Shown here in pieces: positions 46,092 to 55,253 of a stretch of 64,000 nucleotides of DNA; positions within the stretch are counted from its first letter, which is position 1, and every line of letters begins with the position of its first letter. Source of the DNA: Methylumidiphilus sp963753955 (GTDB lineage: Bacteria; Pseudomonadota; Gammaproteobacteria; Methylococcales; Methylococcaceae); NCBI GenBank assembly GCA_963753955.1, contig CAVWEM010000020.1, positions 81,357 to 145,356 on the forward strand, given 5' to 3'. A program made the translations under genes and the position numbers. The notes beneath the pieces were generated by a model that ran no database searches, was not told the DNA's origin, and saw only the letters and a program-made list of their open reading frames with translations.

Positions 46092-46520
46092 ATGAACGAT
46101 ATATACAATCTACAGCGCTTTGTTGAAGCACAAAATCAAGTCTATGAACAAGTTATCAAGGAACTAAACCAAGGGCAGAAATATGGGCATTGGATGTGGT
46201 ATATATTTCCCCAGATTAAGGGGCTAGGTCGTACTGCGACGGCACAAAGGTATTCAATTTCAAGCCTGCAAGAAGCAGTTGCTTACATAGAACATGCTGT
46301 CTTGGGGGCAAGACTGAGAGAGTGTACTCAATTGGTCATCAACGTTGAAGGGCGTAATATCGAACAAATTTTTTATTACCCTGATAATCTTAAATTTCGA
46401 TCATCTATAACATTATTTAGTCATTCAAGCCAAGACAACCTAGTTTTTAAAACCGCACTTCAAAAGTATTTTGAAGGCAAACCCGATGATTTGACCCTCA
46501 ATATTTTGAAGCACTCATAA
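46092..46520 (+). CDS. DUF1810 family protein
   Basis: 142 residues matching DUF1810: NDIYNLQRFVEAQNQVYEQVIKEL, the hallmark GHWMWYIFPQIKGLGRTATAQRYSI and DNLKFRSSITLFSH. No biochemical role is established. It lies 69 nt downstream of the TIR-macro gene on the same strand and shares its AT-rich composition, so the two were probably gained together. The ATG at 46,092 is preferred over one three codons upstream because the ribosome site is better placed. Confidence 0.85.
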   Translation: MNDIYNLQRFVEAQNQVYEQVIKELNQGQKYGHWMWYIFPQIKGLGRTATAQRYSISSLQEAVAYIEHAVLGARLRECTQLVINVEGRNIEQIFYYPDNLKFRSSITLFSHSSQDNLVFKTALQKYFEGKPDDLTLNILKHS

Positions 46521-46565
46521 GACTATATCTGCATCTCGCCTATTTGTACTAACCAGATTGTTTCC

Positions 46566-48311
46566 ATGCCCCACCACCCCGTCCAAAAACAAATCATCCG
46601 CCGTCCGGAACCCGCCCAATCCGGCCATTTTAACAACCTCCCCCCCCTGCTGCGCCGCATCTATCTGGCCCGCAACCTGGTCGCGCCGGAGGAGTTGGAG
46701 CGCACACTGGCCAAGCTGCCCTCGCCTTGGCTATTGTCGGGCATGGAGGCTTTGGTCGGCCATCTCATCAAGGCCATCCAAACCCGCCAAAATCTGCTCA
46801 TCGTCGCCGATTTCGATGCCGACGGGGCGACGAGTTGCGCGGTTGGTGTGCTTGGACTCAAGGCGATGGGAGCGGCAAAGGTATCCTATATCGTCCCGAA
46901 CCGCTTCGAATATGGCTATGGCTTGACGCCGGAAATCGTCCAGGTCGCCGCGCAGTATCGACCGGATGTGCTAATCACCGTAGACAACGGCATTTCCAGC
47001 ATCGAAGGCGTGCAGGCGGCGAAGGCTTTGGGGATGAAGATTTTGGTCACGGATCACCATCTGCCCGGCGCGGAATTGCCGGACGCCGATGCCATCGTCA
47101 ATCCGAATCTCCCCGGCGACGAATTCCCCAGTAAAGCATTGGCCGGCGTGGGCGTGATGTTTTATGTGCTGATGGCGTTGCGGGCCAAGCTACGGGAAAT
47201 CGGCTGGTTTGCGGCGCAAAGCATCGCCGAACCCAACCTGGGCCAATTGTTGGACTTGGTTGCCCTAGGCACCGTGGCCGACGTGGTGGCTTTGGATCGG
47301 GTCAACCGAATCTTGGTGCATCAAGGTTTGCAGCGCATGAGGCAAGCCCAAGCCCGGCCCGGCATTATGGCCTTGCTGGGAGTGGCCGGACGCAAACCCA
47401 CCGCCGTGACCGCCGCCGACTTGGGATTCGCTGTCGGCCCGCGCCTGAACGCCGCCGGCCGCATGGAAGATATGGCGGTGGGCATCGAATGCCTGCTGTG
47501 CGAAAACTTAGCAGAGGCGCGGCTCATGGCGAGCCAACTCGACCAACTCAACCGTGACCGCCGTGAAATCGAAGACCAGATGCGGCTAGACGCCTTCAAC
47601 ATCCTGGAAAACCTCGACACCAACAAGCGGGCGCAGGATTTGGCCGGGTTCTGCCTGTTCGATGCCTCTTGGCACCAAGGCGTCATCGGCATCCTCGCCT
47701 CCCGTGTCAAAGACCGCCTGCACCGCCCCGTCATCGCCTTTGCTCCGGCGGGCAATGGCGAGATCAAAGGCTCGGCCCGCTCCATCCCCGGCGTGCATAT
47801 CCGCGATGTACTGGCCGACATCGCCGCAGCCTATCCCGGCTTGCTGAACCGCTTCGGCGGCCATGCCATGGCGGCGGGCTTGAGCCTGGAAAGGGAAGCC
47901 TACCATGCCTTCGCCAAGGTCTTCGACGTCGAGGTTGCCAAGCGCTTGGTCGGCATGGATTTGGCGCACACCGTCCACAGCGATGGCGAATTGAGCGCGG
48001 AGGAATTGCGGCTGGAAAGCGCCGAGCTTCTGCAACAGGGCGGGCCTTGGGGCCAAGGCTTCCCGGAGCCGATGTTCGACGGCGAGTTCGAGGTGGTGCA
48101 AGCGCGGATCGTCGGCGAGAAGCACCTCAAACTGGTGCTGAGAACCCCGGATCAGTTGCGCATGATCGACGCCATCGTGTTCTTCGTGGACAACCCGGAA
48201 AGCTGGCTGGGCCAGCGTCGCCTGAGATTGGCCTACAAGCTGGACGTCAACGAATTCCGCGACAACCGCACCGTGCAATTGCGGGTGGAGTATATGGAGA
48301 GTTGCAGGTAA
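46566..48311 (+). CDS. recJ: Single-stranded-DNA-specific exonuclease RecJ
   Basis: 5'-3' ssDNA exonuclease for recombination and mismatch repair. 581 residues with the DHH-superfamily motifs: LIVADFDADGATSCAV, VDNGISS, VTDHHLPG, LVALGTVADVV, the DHHA1 part RSIPGVHIRDVLADIAA and RFGGHAMAAGLSL, and the OB-fold C-terminus. Frame intact. Core genome resumes here after the accessory region. Confidence 0.95.
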   Translation: MPHHPVQKQIIRRPEPAQSGHFNNLPPLLRRIYLARNLVAPEELERTLAKLPSPWLLSGMEALVGHLIKAIQTRQNLLIVADFDADGATSCAVGVLGLKAMGAAKVSYIVPNRFEYGYGLTPEIVQVAAQYRPDVLITVDNGISSIEGVQAAKALGMKILVTDHHLPGAELPDADAIVNPNLPGDEFPSKALAGVGVMFYVLMALRAKLREIGWFAAQSIAEPNLGQLLDLVALGTVADVVALDRVNRILVHQGLQRMRQAQARPGIMALLGVAGRKPTAVTAADLGFAVGPRLNAAGRMEDMAVGIECLLCENLAEARLMASQLDQLNRDRREIEDQMRLDAFNILENLDTNKRAQDLAGFCLFDASWHQGVIGILASRVKDRLHRPVIAFAPAGNGEIKGSARSIPGVHIRDVLADIAAAYPGLLNRFGGHAMAAGLSLEREAYHAFAKVFDVEVAKRLVGMDLAHTVHSDGELSAEELRLESAELLQQGGPWGQGFPEPMFDGEFEVVQARIVGEKHLKLVLRTPDQLRMIDAIVFFVDNPESWLGQRRLRLAYKLDVNEFRDNRTVQLRVEYMESCR

Positions 48312-48330
48312 GGACTAAATCAGCAGCGCC

Positions 48331-50694
48331 TCAAAACAAGCCCTTCAACCAAGACTCGCTTTTCTCCCCTCCCGCACCCTCGGCCCCTTCCGTCCCCTCC
48401 GGGCTGCCGCTTTCCGTGCAAGCCGAAAACTGCTTCGGCTCGGAGCCTTCGATGAACGGATAGCGCCCAGCGGAGGCGCAAGCCTCGCTGGCCCTCAGGC
48501 CATTGTTGCGGTCGATCCAGACCGAGTGGACATCTTCCGGCGGATCCAGCTTCAAGGGTTCCCGGCTGATCTTGCGCATCGCCGCCCCCCAGACTTGCAA
48601 AGCGCCTTGCGCACCCGTTAGCTTGGCGGGCTGGTTGTCGTCGCGGCCTACCCAGACCACGCCCAGATAATCGCCGGTGAAACCGGCAAACCAACTGTCT
48701 CGCAGGTCGTTTGTGGTGCCGGTCTTGCCGGCCACATTGAAATCACGCGGGAGATAGGCATAGACCGGCTTGGCCGTGCCTTCCCGCGCCACCTCTTGCA
48801 GCACGGTGTTGAGCAGATACACCGCCGCCGGATCGACGGCTTGCTTTACCTTCAAGCCATAGCGTTGCAAGGACTTGCCGTCCTGCGACAAAACCGACTG
48901 GATGGCGTGGGGCGGCGTGACGAAACCGTCGCTGGCCAGGGTCTGGTACATCTGCGTGACATCCATCGGGCTGAGTTCGCCCACGCCCAGCAAGGTGGAC
49001 GGAAACACCGGCATGGCCCGCTCCACGCCTAGGTTGCGCAAGGTCTTCACGGTATGGGCGACACCCACACCCATACCCACCCGCACCGTCGCCAAGTTGT
49101 AGGAATGGGCCAGCGCCTTGTGCAAGGGGACTGTCCCATGTTCGCGGTTGTCGTAGTTTTTCGGCGTCCAGGTTCCGCTGCCAGGATTGGGGACATGGAT
49201 GCCGGTGTCTTGCAACGGCGTGACGACCGTATATTTTTGCGGATTCGCCAAGGCGGTCAGGTAAACCACCGGTTTATACAAAGAACCAATCTGCCGCATC
49301 GAATCCATGGCCCGGTTGAAACCGACGGCCTTGGCTTCGCGTCCACCGGCATAGGCCGCAATCTCGCCGTTGGCCCTGCGGGTGATGATCGCCGCTGTCT
49401 CCAACTGGCCGTCGCTCTTAGTCTGCTTGTCCAGTTTTTTCAACGTGGCATCGACGGCGGCCTCCAGATTCTCCTGGGCTTCCACGTCCAGCGTGGTGAA
49501 AATCTTCAGCCCTTCGGAGGTCAGATCCTCGTTGCGGTATTCCTGCTGCAACTGCCGCCGCACCAAGTCGAGAAAAGCAGGATAACGGCTGATCGCCTGA
49601 TGGGCGTCTTTCACCACATCCAGAGGCTGGCGCTTGGCCTCCTCCGCCTGGTATTTAGTGATGTAGCCCAAGTCGGCCATCTCATCCAACACCATGTCGC
49701 GGCGCTTTTTCGCTTTGTCCGGGGTCTTGTTGGGGTCGTAATACGACGGCCCGCGCACCAAAGCCACCAGCATCGCGGAATGTTGCAATTCCAACTCGTC
49801 CAGGGAACGGCTGAAATAATACTGGCTGGCCAGCCCGAAGCCATGGATGGCCCGCGCCCCGTCCTGGCCTAGGTAGATTTCGTTCATGTAGGCTTCAAGT
49901 ATCTCATCCTTGGAGTAACGCGCCTCCAAAATCAAAGCCATGACGATTTCGTTTAGCTTGCGAACCAAGGTGCGCTCGGAATTCAGATAAAAATTCTTCA
50001 CCAATTGCTGGGTCAGTGTGCTGCCACCTTGGACGAATCCCCCGGCCCGCAAATCCGCCCACAAAGCGCGGATGATGCCCTTGGGGGAAACGCCAAAATG
50101 CTCGTAAAAATCCCTGTCCTCCACCGCGATCAAGGCGTTTTTCAGCGGCTTGGGCACTTGCTCCAATTTAATCAGCAACCGGTCTTCCTTGAGCGCCGGA
50201 TAGAAGCTGCCGATCTGGATCGGCTCCAACCGCAGCAGGGAAACCTCATTACCCTTCTCGACATCATCGATGGTTTCTATGGTGCCTTCCGCAAACACCA
50301 CCCGCACATGACGCGCCGGTTCGGTTTTGTCGGAGAATTTGAATTCGCGGGTATTCAGCGTGATTTCCCCGCCCAGCCGGACATAACTGCCTTGGGTGGA
50401 CAGGTCGGGGTCGGGGCGGTATTTCAATTCGCCGAGGAGTGTCTCCAAGCGGGCGGCATCCATCGCCAAGCCTTCGTATAATTCCACCGGACTGGCATAA
50501 ACCCGCGCCGGCAAAGCCCAGCGCTTGCCCTCGAACAGCGCACGGACGGTGTAATCCAAATAGCCCACATAGGCGACCACACCGACGACGAGGAAAGGAG
50601 CAAGGATGAGCAGCGGGCGCTTGAGCCAGACGGGAAAGCTGAATCGGCTGGGTTTGGTTTTGGATTTAACGGGGCGACGCCGTTTTTTTTGCAT
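48331..50694 (-). CDS. mrcB: Penicillin-binding protein 1B
   Basis: Bifunctional peptidoglycan glycosyltransferase/transpeptidase of 787 residues. After a basic cytoplasmic N-terminus (MQKKRRRPVKSKTK) and one TM helix comes a UB2H-like region, then the GT51 domain (AVEDRDFYEHFGVSPKGI, QGGSTLTQQLVKNFYL), then the transpeptidase domain with SLYK (SxxK), SYN (SxN) and KTGTT. Convergent with recJ, 19 nt between stops. The frame is intact. Confidence 0.95.
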   Translation of the reverse strand: MQKKRRRPVKSKTKPSRFSFPVWLKRPLLILAPFLVVGVVAYVGYLDYTVRALFEGKRWALPARVYASPVELYEGLAMDAARLETLLGELKYRPDPDLSTQGSYVRLGGEITLNTREFKFSDKTEPARHVRVVFAEGTIETIDDVEKGNEVSLLRLEPIQIGSFYPALKEDRLLIKLEQVPKPLKNALIAVEDRDFYEHFGVSPKGIIRALWADLRAGGFVQGGSTLTQQLVKNFYLNSERTLVRKLNEIVMALILEARYSKDEILEAYMNEIYLGQDGARAIHGFGLASQYYFSRSLDELELQHSAMLVALVRGPSYYDPNKTPDKAKKRRDMVLDEMADLGYITKYQAEEAKRQPLDVVKDAHQAISRYPAFLDLVRRQLQQEYRNEDLTSEGLKIFTTLDVEAQENLEAAVDATLKKLDKQTKSDGQLETAAIITRRANGEIAAYAGGREAKAVGFNRAMDSMRQIGSLYKPVVYLTALANPQKYTVVTPLQDTGIHVPNPGSGTWTPKNYDNREHGTVPLHKALAHSYNLATVRVGMGVGVAHTVKTLRNLGVERAMPVFPSTLLGVGELSPMDVTQMYQTLASDGFVTPPHAIQSVLSQDGKSLQRYGLKVKQAVDPAAVYLLNTVLQEVAREGTAKPVYAYLPRDFNVAGKTGTTNDLRDSWFAGFTGDYLGVVWVGRDDNQPAKLTGAQGALQVWGAAMRKISREPLKLDPPEDVHSVWIDRNNGLRASEACASAGRYPFIEGSEPKQFSACTESGSPEGTEGAEGAGGEKSESWLKGLF

Positions 50695-50823
50695 GTAGTT
50701 TAGGTATTTGTTGGGACAGATTGGATAGGCGGTGGATTGGGATAAACAGCGGTAGGCCGGAATAAGTCTGTTCGAGCTTTGGCGAGAGCAGGCGTTTCCG
50801 GCCTATCTGCTAAGTTGGAATAT

Positions 50824-51312
50824 CTACCCGGCTTTCCGAAAATCCAACCAAGGTGCCAGCGAGACTTCAAGATTTTTCATTAGCGTGGTCATTTCAGGTT
50901 TTGATTCTTTAATTTTAGGCCAAGCCAAGTACTCATCGTTATCATATGTTCCCGAACTAAATTTATTTTCGAATTGAACCAAGAAACTTGTCGTGTCTTT
51001 GATGATGCTAAGGGTTTTATATACAGAAGACTCCACTCCAAACAAGAAAATGGATTCCCTATAAGCACTCACAAAATCCGTACTGCATACGTCAATTAGT
51101 TCAGCAGACTTTTCTCTAGCCATGTATGTTAAGTAGTAATTTAAAGTCTTCTCGTAGATGGAAAATCTTCTATTTTACAAATCTAATTTGAATTTGTTTT
51201 TATTGGTCTTATACTGCGCCCATGCAATCCACGCCACGATTATTGAAATCAATACTGGTGCCAATGAGATCAGGTAGTCCAAAATATCTTTAGATTGTGG
51301 CTGGCAAGTCAT
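50824..51312 (-). pseudogene. Small membrane-anchored protein gene with in-frame stop
   Basis: The reading frame from MTCQPQSKDIL has one TM helix (LAPVLISIIVAWIAWAQYK), then TNKNKFKLDL and a TAA at 51,175-51,177. The same frame then continues NRRFSIYEKTLNYYLTYMAREKS to a stop at 50,824. In similar proteins a Tyr follows KLDL, so TAT or TAC to TAA is the likely change. The cytoplasmic part is about 110 residues, with YRESIFLFG and APWLDFRKAG. Such small TM proteins are frequent in accessory regions; function unknown. Confidence 0.6.
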
Positions 51313-51340
51313 GAGTATTCCAATATGGGTAGTTAGTAGG

Positions 51341-51366
51341 GTGGGCAGCTTCTTTTCGCTGCCCAC
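51341..51366. repeat. Perfect 9-bp stem-loop
   Basis: GTGGGCAGC and GCTGCCCAC with an eight-base loop, between the small membrane protein and vapC. No T-run follows, so it is more likely a repeat or mRNA hairpin than a terminator. Confidence 0.4.
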
Positions 51367-51448
51367 TGATCAAAAGGTTTCATGCCTTGGTACGGTGGGC
51401 AATCGCCAGTCTTGAGCGAAGTCGAAGGGATATAGTCGTTTGCCCATC

Positions 51449-51855
51449 CTACGAAACATCTAAAAATGGATTGACTATACTCAAGCGTCCCTCAATTATT
51501 TGTCCGTGTTGCATGTCTTCCGTCAATAATTTCTCGCAACGTGCATCCAGCGCGGCAGCGACAATCACGCTGTCATAGTGGCTAAAACCGTAACGTGCTG
51601 CGATTTTCCAGGCTTGGCGAATATGTGTTCTATGCCTACGGTTTGCAAGCGCACGACAAGCAGCAACATCTCCAATTCTTCGGCGATTTTGTCAGGACTC
51701 CAAGACAATTTGCGGCGCATGACTTGACTACACTCGTTGACCACCTGAGTTGAAATCGTGGGATATTGTGCGAGCAGGTTATTGGCAATCGGCGTTTTTA
51801 TATCATCGTCCCCAAAAGCATACAGCACGATATTGCTATCCAGAAATCCGCACAT
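51449..51855 (-). pseudogene. vapC: PIN-domain toxin, VapC type, frameshifted
   Basis: Ribonuclease toxin of a type II system. MCGFLDSNIVLYAFGDDD has the first active-site Asp; STQVVNECSQVMRRK is the usual second motif. After HIFAKPG, near 51,610, the frame is lost and stops at 51,565. Another frame gives AWKIAARYGFSHYDSVIVAAAL with the later active-site Asp, then CEKLLTEDMQHGQII and LSIVNPFL to a stop at 51,449. The toxin is therefore split by one indel within an otherwise full-length PIN domain. Confidence 0.8.
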
Positions 51856-51857
51856 AA

Positions 51858-52094
51858 TCAATCCCGCGCTTCATCATAAAGCGCATCACGATCCTCAATG
51901 GGTTTGCCTTGCCAATGAATCCGCAGGGCGGCAATATGGGCTAATGCGGCTTGGCGCTTTTTCTCAACCTCTTCCATCTGTGCCGTAGGCTGACCATAGC
52001 GCTGCTCCAAAAATTCGATGAAGTCGAGGGCTTCTCGGGCAGCGGGTTCAGGGAGAGACAAACTATGTTGATATATGGTCTCGGCTAAATTCAT
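51858..52094 (-). CDS. VapB-like antitoxin (DUF2281)
   Basis: 78 residues from MNLAETIYQHSLSLPEPAAREALDFIEFLE, the DUF2281 pattern, with a charged C-terminus (EDRDALYDEARD) expected to wrap the toxin. The stop lies 2 nt before the vapC ATG, the usual antitoxin-first layout. The antitoxin is intact while the toxin frame is broken. Confidence 0.78.
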   Translation of the reverse strand: MNLAETIYQHSLSLPEPAAREALDFIEFLEQRYGQPTAQMEEVEKKRQAALAHIAALRIHWQGKPIEDRDALYDEARD

Positions 52095-52184
52095 GTCAGC
52101 CACTCATGAAATGGTTAATCATTCGGAATTATTCAAGTTTATTTCCATTATTGAGCAGGTAGCCAATAAAACGTTCTACCCTCC

Positions 52185-53159
52185 CTACAAAACCAATTCT
52201 ACCAAAGCCTTCGCATGTCCAGCACTAGCATTCAAAGCGGGAATATAGCGATACTGCTCCCCGCCCGCCCCGATGAAGATTTCTTTGTTGGCGATGGCGA
52301 TTTCCTCCAAAGTCTCTAGGCAATCCACCGCGAAACCGGGACAAACCACATCCACCGACTTCATATCCTGTCCCGGCAATTCTTTCAACACTTCCACGCA
52401 ATACGGCTTGAGCCATTCCTGTGCGCCGAAGCGGGATTGGAACACCAGTTTCCAAGCATTCTCCTCAAGGCCAAGCTTCGCCGCGATGGCCTGGGTCGAG
52501 GCGACGCATTGGTCATAATAAGGATCGCCCTGCTGGCGGCTGACCGCAGGCAATCCATGCAAGGAAAACAGCAGCAGTTTGGATCGTCCATTGGACTGCC
52601 AAAACCGTTCGATGCTGGCGGCCACGGCGCTGATATAGCCCTCGTCCAAGTGGTAGTCGCTGACGAAGTTTATCGACGGGATATGTTTCCAGTCGCTTAC
52701 GGTTTCGGCCAGTTTGTCAAAAATCGAGGCCGTGGTCGCGGCGGCATATTGCGGATACAAGGGCAGGACGATGAACTGCTCCACGCCCGCCGCTTTGTGC
52801 TTGGATAATTGGCTGGGGATGGAAGGCTGGCCGTAACGCATGGCGATGTCCACGATAAGCTCTATCTCCCCTCGTCCGCCCAGTTCCTCGCGCACCGCGT
52901 CGGCCAAATCCATCGTCAAACTCATCAACGGCGAGCCGCGCTCCGTCCAAATGCTTTGATAGGCTTTGGCCGACTTGCGTGGACGGGTTCGCAAGATGAT
53001 ACCATGCAGGATCAGCCACCAAATCGGCTTGGGGATTTGCACGACACGGGGGTCGGACAGGAATTCGGCCAGATAGCGCTTGACCGCCGCCGGGGTAGGC
53101 GCTTCGGGCGTGCCGAGGTTGACCAGCAATAGGCAGGTCTTAGGTGTGGCTTGGATCAT
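52185..53159 (-). CDS. hemH: Ferrochelatase
   Basis: Inserts Fe2+ into protoporphyrin IX, last step of haem synthesis. 324 residues with LLLVNLGTPEAPTPAAVKRYL, RGSPLM, LPLYPQYAAATTAS, the signature LLLFSLHGLPA with the catalytic His, and VVCPGFAVDCLETLEEI. It follows folE on the same strand; the gap contains a palindromic repeat. Full frame intact. Confidence 0.95.
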   Translation of the reverse strand: MIQATPKTCLLLVNLGTPEAPTPAAVKRYLAEFLSDPRVVQIPKPIWWLILHGIILRTRPRKSAKAYQSIWTERGSPLMSLTMDLADAVREELGGRGEIELIVDIAMRYGQPSIPSQLSKHKAAGVEQFIVLPLYPQYAAATTASIFDKLAETVSDWKHIPSINFVSDYHLDEGYISAVAASIERFWQSNGRSKLLLFSLHGLPAVSRQQGDPYYDQCVASTQAIAAKLGLEENAWKLVFQSRFGAQEWLKPYCVEVLKELPGQDMKSVDVVCPGFAVDCLETLEEIAIANKEIFIGAGGEQYRYIPALNASAGHAKALVELVL

Positions 53160-53185
53160 GCTCGCCTCCGCTTATCTTCGTGAGT

Positions 53186-53207
53186 CCCCTCTCCTTTTGG
53201 GAGAGGG
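53186..53207. repeat. CCCTCTCC palindromic repeat, second copy
   Basis: CCCCTCTCC-TTTT-GGGAGAGGG followed by TTAGGG, the same family as at 35,679. It lies between folE and hemH and could reduce read-through. Confidence 0.6.
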
Positions 53208-53225
53208 TTAGGGTCATCACATCTT

Positions 53226-53775
53226 TCAGCAAGTGCGGTTGATCAGGCTTAAGAATTCCGCACGGGTGCTGATCGACTGCCGGAAAATACCGATCATCGA
53301 CCGAGGTGGTCATCACCGAATTCTGCTTTTCCACCCCGCGCATCATCATGCACAAATGCTTGGCCTCGATCACCACCGCCACGCCACGCGGATCGACGGC
53401 GGTCTGGATGGCATCGGCGATTTGCTTGGTCAACCGCTCCTGGATTTGCAGACGGCGGGCATACATATCGACGATGCGGGCCACCTTGGACAGGCCCAAC
53501 ACCCTGCCCTTAGGCAGATAAGCCACATGGCACTTGCCGATGAACGGCAGCAGATGATGCTCGCACAGGGAATAAAGCTCGATGTCCTTGACGATCACCA
53601 TGTCTTCCGTGTCGGCCTCAAAAATCGCATCGTTGAGCACACTGTCCAATGTCTTGTGGTAGCCGTTGTTCAAAAAACGGAACGCCGCCGCCGCGCGCTT
53701 GGGCGTGTCAACCAAGCCTTCACGGCTCAGGTCTTCGCCAATGCTTTGAATCAAATGGGAAAAATGCTCTTCCAT
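53226..53775 (-). CDS. folE: GTP cyclohydrolase I, frameshift near the C-terminus
   Basis: First enzyme of folate (and methanopterin-type pterin) synthesis. SHLIQSIGEDLSREGLVDTP, the zinc ligands in LCEHHLLPF and KHLCMMMRG, and GLSKVARIVDMYARRLQIQERLT are present. After QNSVMTTS the frame shifts by one extra base near 53,300. The shifted frame gives MIGIFRQSIST then RAEFLSLINRTC and stops at 53,226, the normal end, whereas the unshifted frame runs on to 53,140 with foreign residues and into hemH. MEEHFSHL is taken as start because a TATAAT box lies just upstream, over the alternative start. Probably a sequence error, as folE is normally essential. Confidence 0.85.
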
Positions 53776-53805
53776 CGGGGTTTCCTGGAAAATGTGAGGC
53801 TGCAT

Positions 53806-53811
53806 TATACC
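53806..53811 (-). promoter_or_regulatory. TATAAT box upstream of folE
   Basis: A perfect -10 hexamer on the minus strand, about 30 bp before the folE ATG. No good -35 stands 16-18 bp further up. Confidence 0.4.
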
Positions 53812-53915
53812 GCGTCAACGGCAGCGTGGCTGGATCGCCGATGACTTGATCCGGCAAGCAGGGAATGGCGGTGGGTGGAGGTGTTGCTGTTGGCCCAATG
53901 TTTTGTCAGGCCGGG

Positions 53916-55000
53916 CTAAGTACAGGACAAAACCTCCAAAGCCCATAGGAATTCCTGGAATTTCTCGCTGAGGTTCAGCACGATGTTGCGGAGGAAGTCG
54001 AGTCCGTGGCGGAACAAGGACTTGAGGGGACGCTGCAGGGTCTTTTAAAAAGGATGGGGTTTTGCCCATGGAGCAACTGGCCGGTGCGGTAAGTCCAGGC
54101 GAAGGCCAGAGCGAGCAGGCCCATCAGCTCGGCAAGGCGCTCGGGGCCGGTCAGGTGGGTATCCTCGAAGTTGAAGCCCCGGCTCTTCAGGCAGCCGAAC
54201 AGGGTCTCGACCTGCCAGCGGTCGGCGTAGGCGCCGATGGCTTCGGCCTGTGGCGCGGAGGATGAGGCGATGAACAGGAGGTCGCCGTCGTCCAGGCGCG
54301 GCGCGGTGATATGAACGAAACCGCCCCAGACCGGCCTGCGCCCCGGCAGGTGCCGGCAGTCGCCGGGCTTGAGCGAGCCGAACAACACGTCCAGGCGCAT
54401 CATCCGGTTCCGGCCATTGGGGGCGAGCGTGTTGCGCTTGAGGCGCTGGTGGAACGGGATGCCTTGGCTTTGCAGCCAGCGGAACCAGTCCTCGCCGACG
54501 AACTCGCGGTCGGCCAGCAGCGCCTCAATCGTGGCGACACCAAAGACTTTGAGGAAACGCCCCATCAAGGCGACGCGCTCGGCGGTGTCGGAGTTGCCCG
54601 CCTTGTCCAGGACGCTCCAGAACACCGGCAGGGCGATGCCGTGGCAGGCGATGCCGAGTACGAGGAAGTTGATGTCGGTCTTGCCGAACTGCCCGTTCGT
54701 GCGGTCCATCGTCAGCCGCCAGGGGCCGTCGCCGACCGGGCCGATGCGCACCAGCAGGCGGGCCAGGTCGTCGTAGCCGATCCCGAACGAGCGGAAAAAG
54801 CGTTGCAGGCGCTTGTAGTGCGAGTCCACCTTGGCCTTGCCGCCGAAGCCGGTGGCCAGCTCGGCCAGGCTGACGCTGCGCACCTTGAGCAGCGCCAGCA
54901 GGAATTGGGCAAGGAAGCTTATCCTCGCGCCGTGCCAAGGCAGGTGTTCGGCCAGGACGGCCTTGAGTTCGTGGATCGGGTCGTTCGGGGAGGCAGTCAT
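53916..55000 (-). CDS. IS4-family transposase, frameshift near the C-terminus
   Basis: DDE transposase. The catalytic residues are Asp99 (LTMDRTNGQFG), Asp164 (LLADREFVG) and Glu265 inside the Y-R-E-K signature (Tyr258, Arg261, Glu265, Lys272 in YADRWQVETLFGCLK). After LLHGQNPI the frame is lost near 54,050 at a T/A-rich run. The shifted frame gives KTLQRPLKSLFRHGLDFL to NLSEKFQEFLWALEVLSCT, ending in a TAG that lies in the first three bases of the left inverted repeat. Unshifted, the protein ends at 53,975. A one-base change in the run is the simplest explanation. Confidence 0.88.
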
Positions 55001-55068
55001 CGGGCCTGGAAAAAGCTATTGGCTTACCCCATGACAATCAATCAGTTAAATTTTTGTCCTGTACTTAG
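53916..55068 (-). mobile_element. IS4-family insertion sequence, complete with 9-bp target duplication
   Basis: The element is 1153 bp. Its ends are inverted: CTAAGTACAGGACAAAA on the left and TTTTGTCCTGTACTTAG on the right. It is flanked on both sides by CAGGCCGGG (53907-53915 and 55069-55077), a perfect 9-bp target duplication. One transposase gene fills it. The perfect duplication shows a fairly recent insertion, between folE and the hicA remnant, breaking no recognised gene. Confidence 0.92.
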
Positions 55069-55080
55069 CAGGCCGGGTTA

Positions 55081-55253
55081 TTACTTCTTCACTTCTCGTT
55101 TTTGATGGGGTTTCGTATCATCGCCAAGCTGGCCCGAGAGGGTTATTCTGATGCCCTTCTTATTTTCTTAGTTTCGTGGCTACCTTTGCCGTCCCGATTG
55201 GTGAAACCGGCTTGCTCAAGCTCATTGATAAGTTCGCGCAATTTCTTCGGCAT
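55081..55253 (-). pseudogene. hicA: HicA-like mRNA interferase remnant, frameshifted
   Basis: MPKKLRELINELEQAGFTNRDGKGSH is the HicA N-terminus with the double-stranded RNA-binding-like fold and the catalytic His in GKGSH. The frame then ends early at ETKKIRRASE, but another frame supplies KKGIRITLSGQLGDDTKPHQKREVKK, the HicA C-terminus, to a stop at 55,081. Its ATG overlaps the stop of the upstream glycosyltransferase (TGATG). No hicB antitoxin is present; the IS element begins 12 bp downstream and may have replaced it. Confidence 0.7.

Noticed and set aside
54040..54060. Programmed -1 frameshifting in the transposase
   Set aside because: The T/A run does not form a proper X-XXY-YYZ slippery heptamer in the zero frame, and IS4-type elements do not normally use one.
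53815..54069. Separate 84-residue gene at the left end of the IS
   Set aside because: Its frame is a third reading of the transposase 3' end and flank; the true transposase C-terminus lies in another frame.
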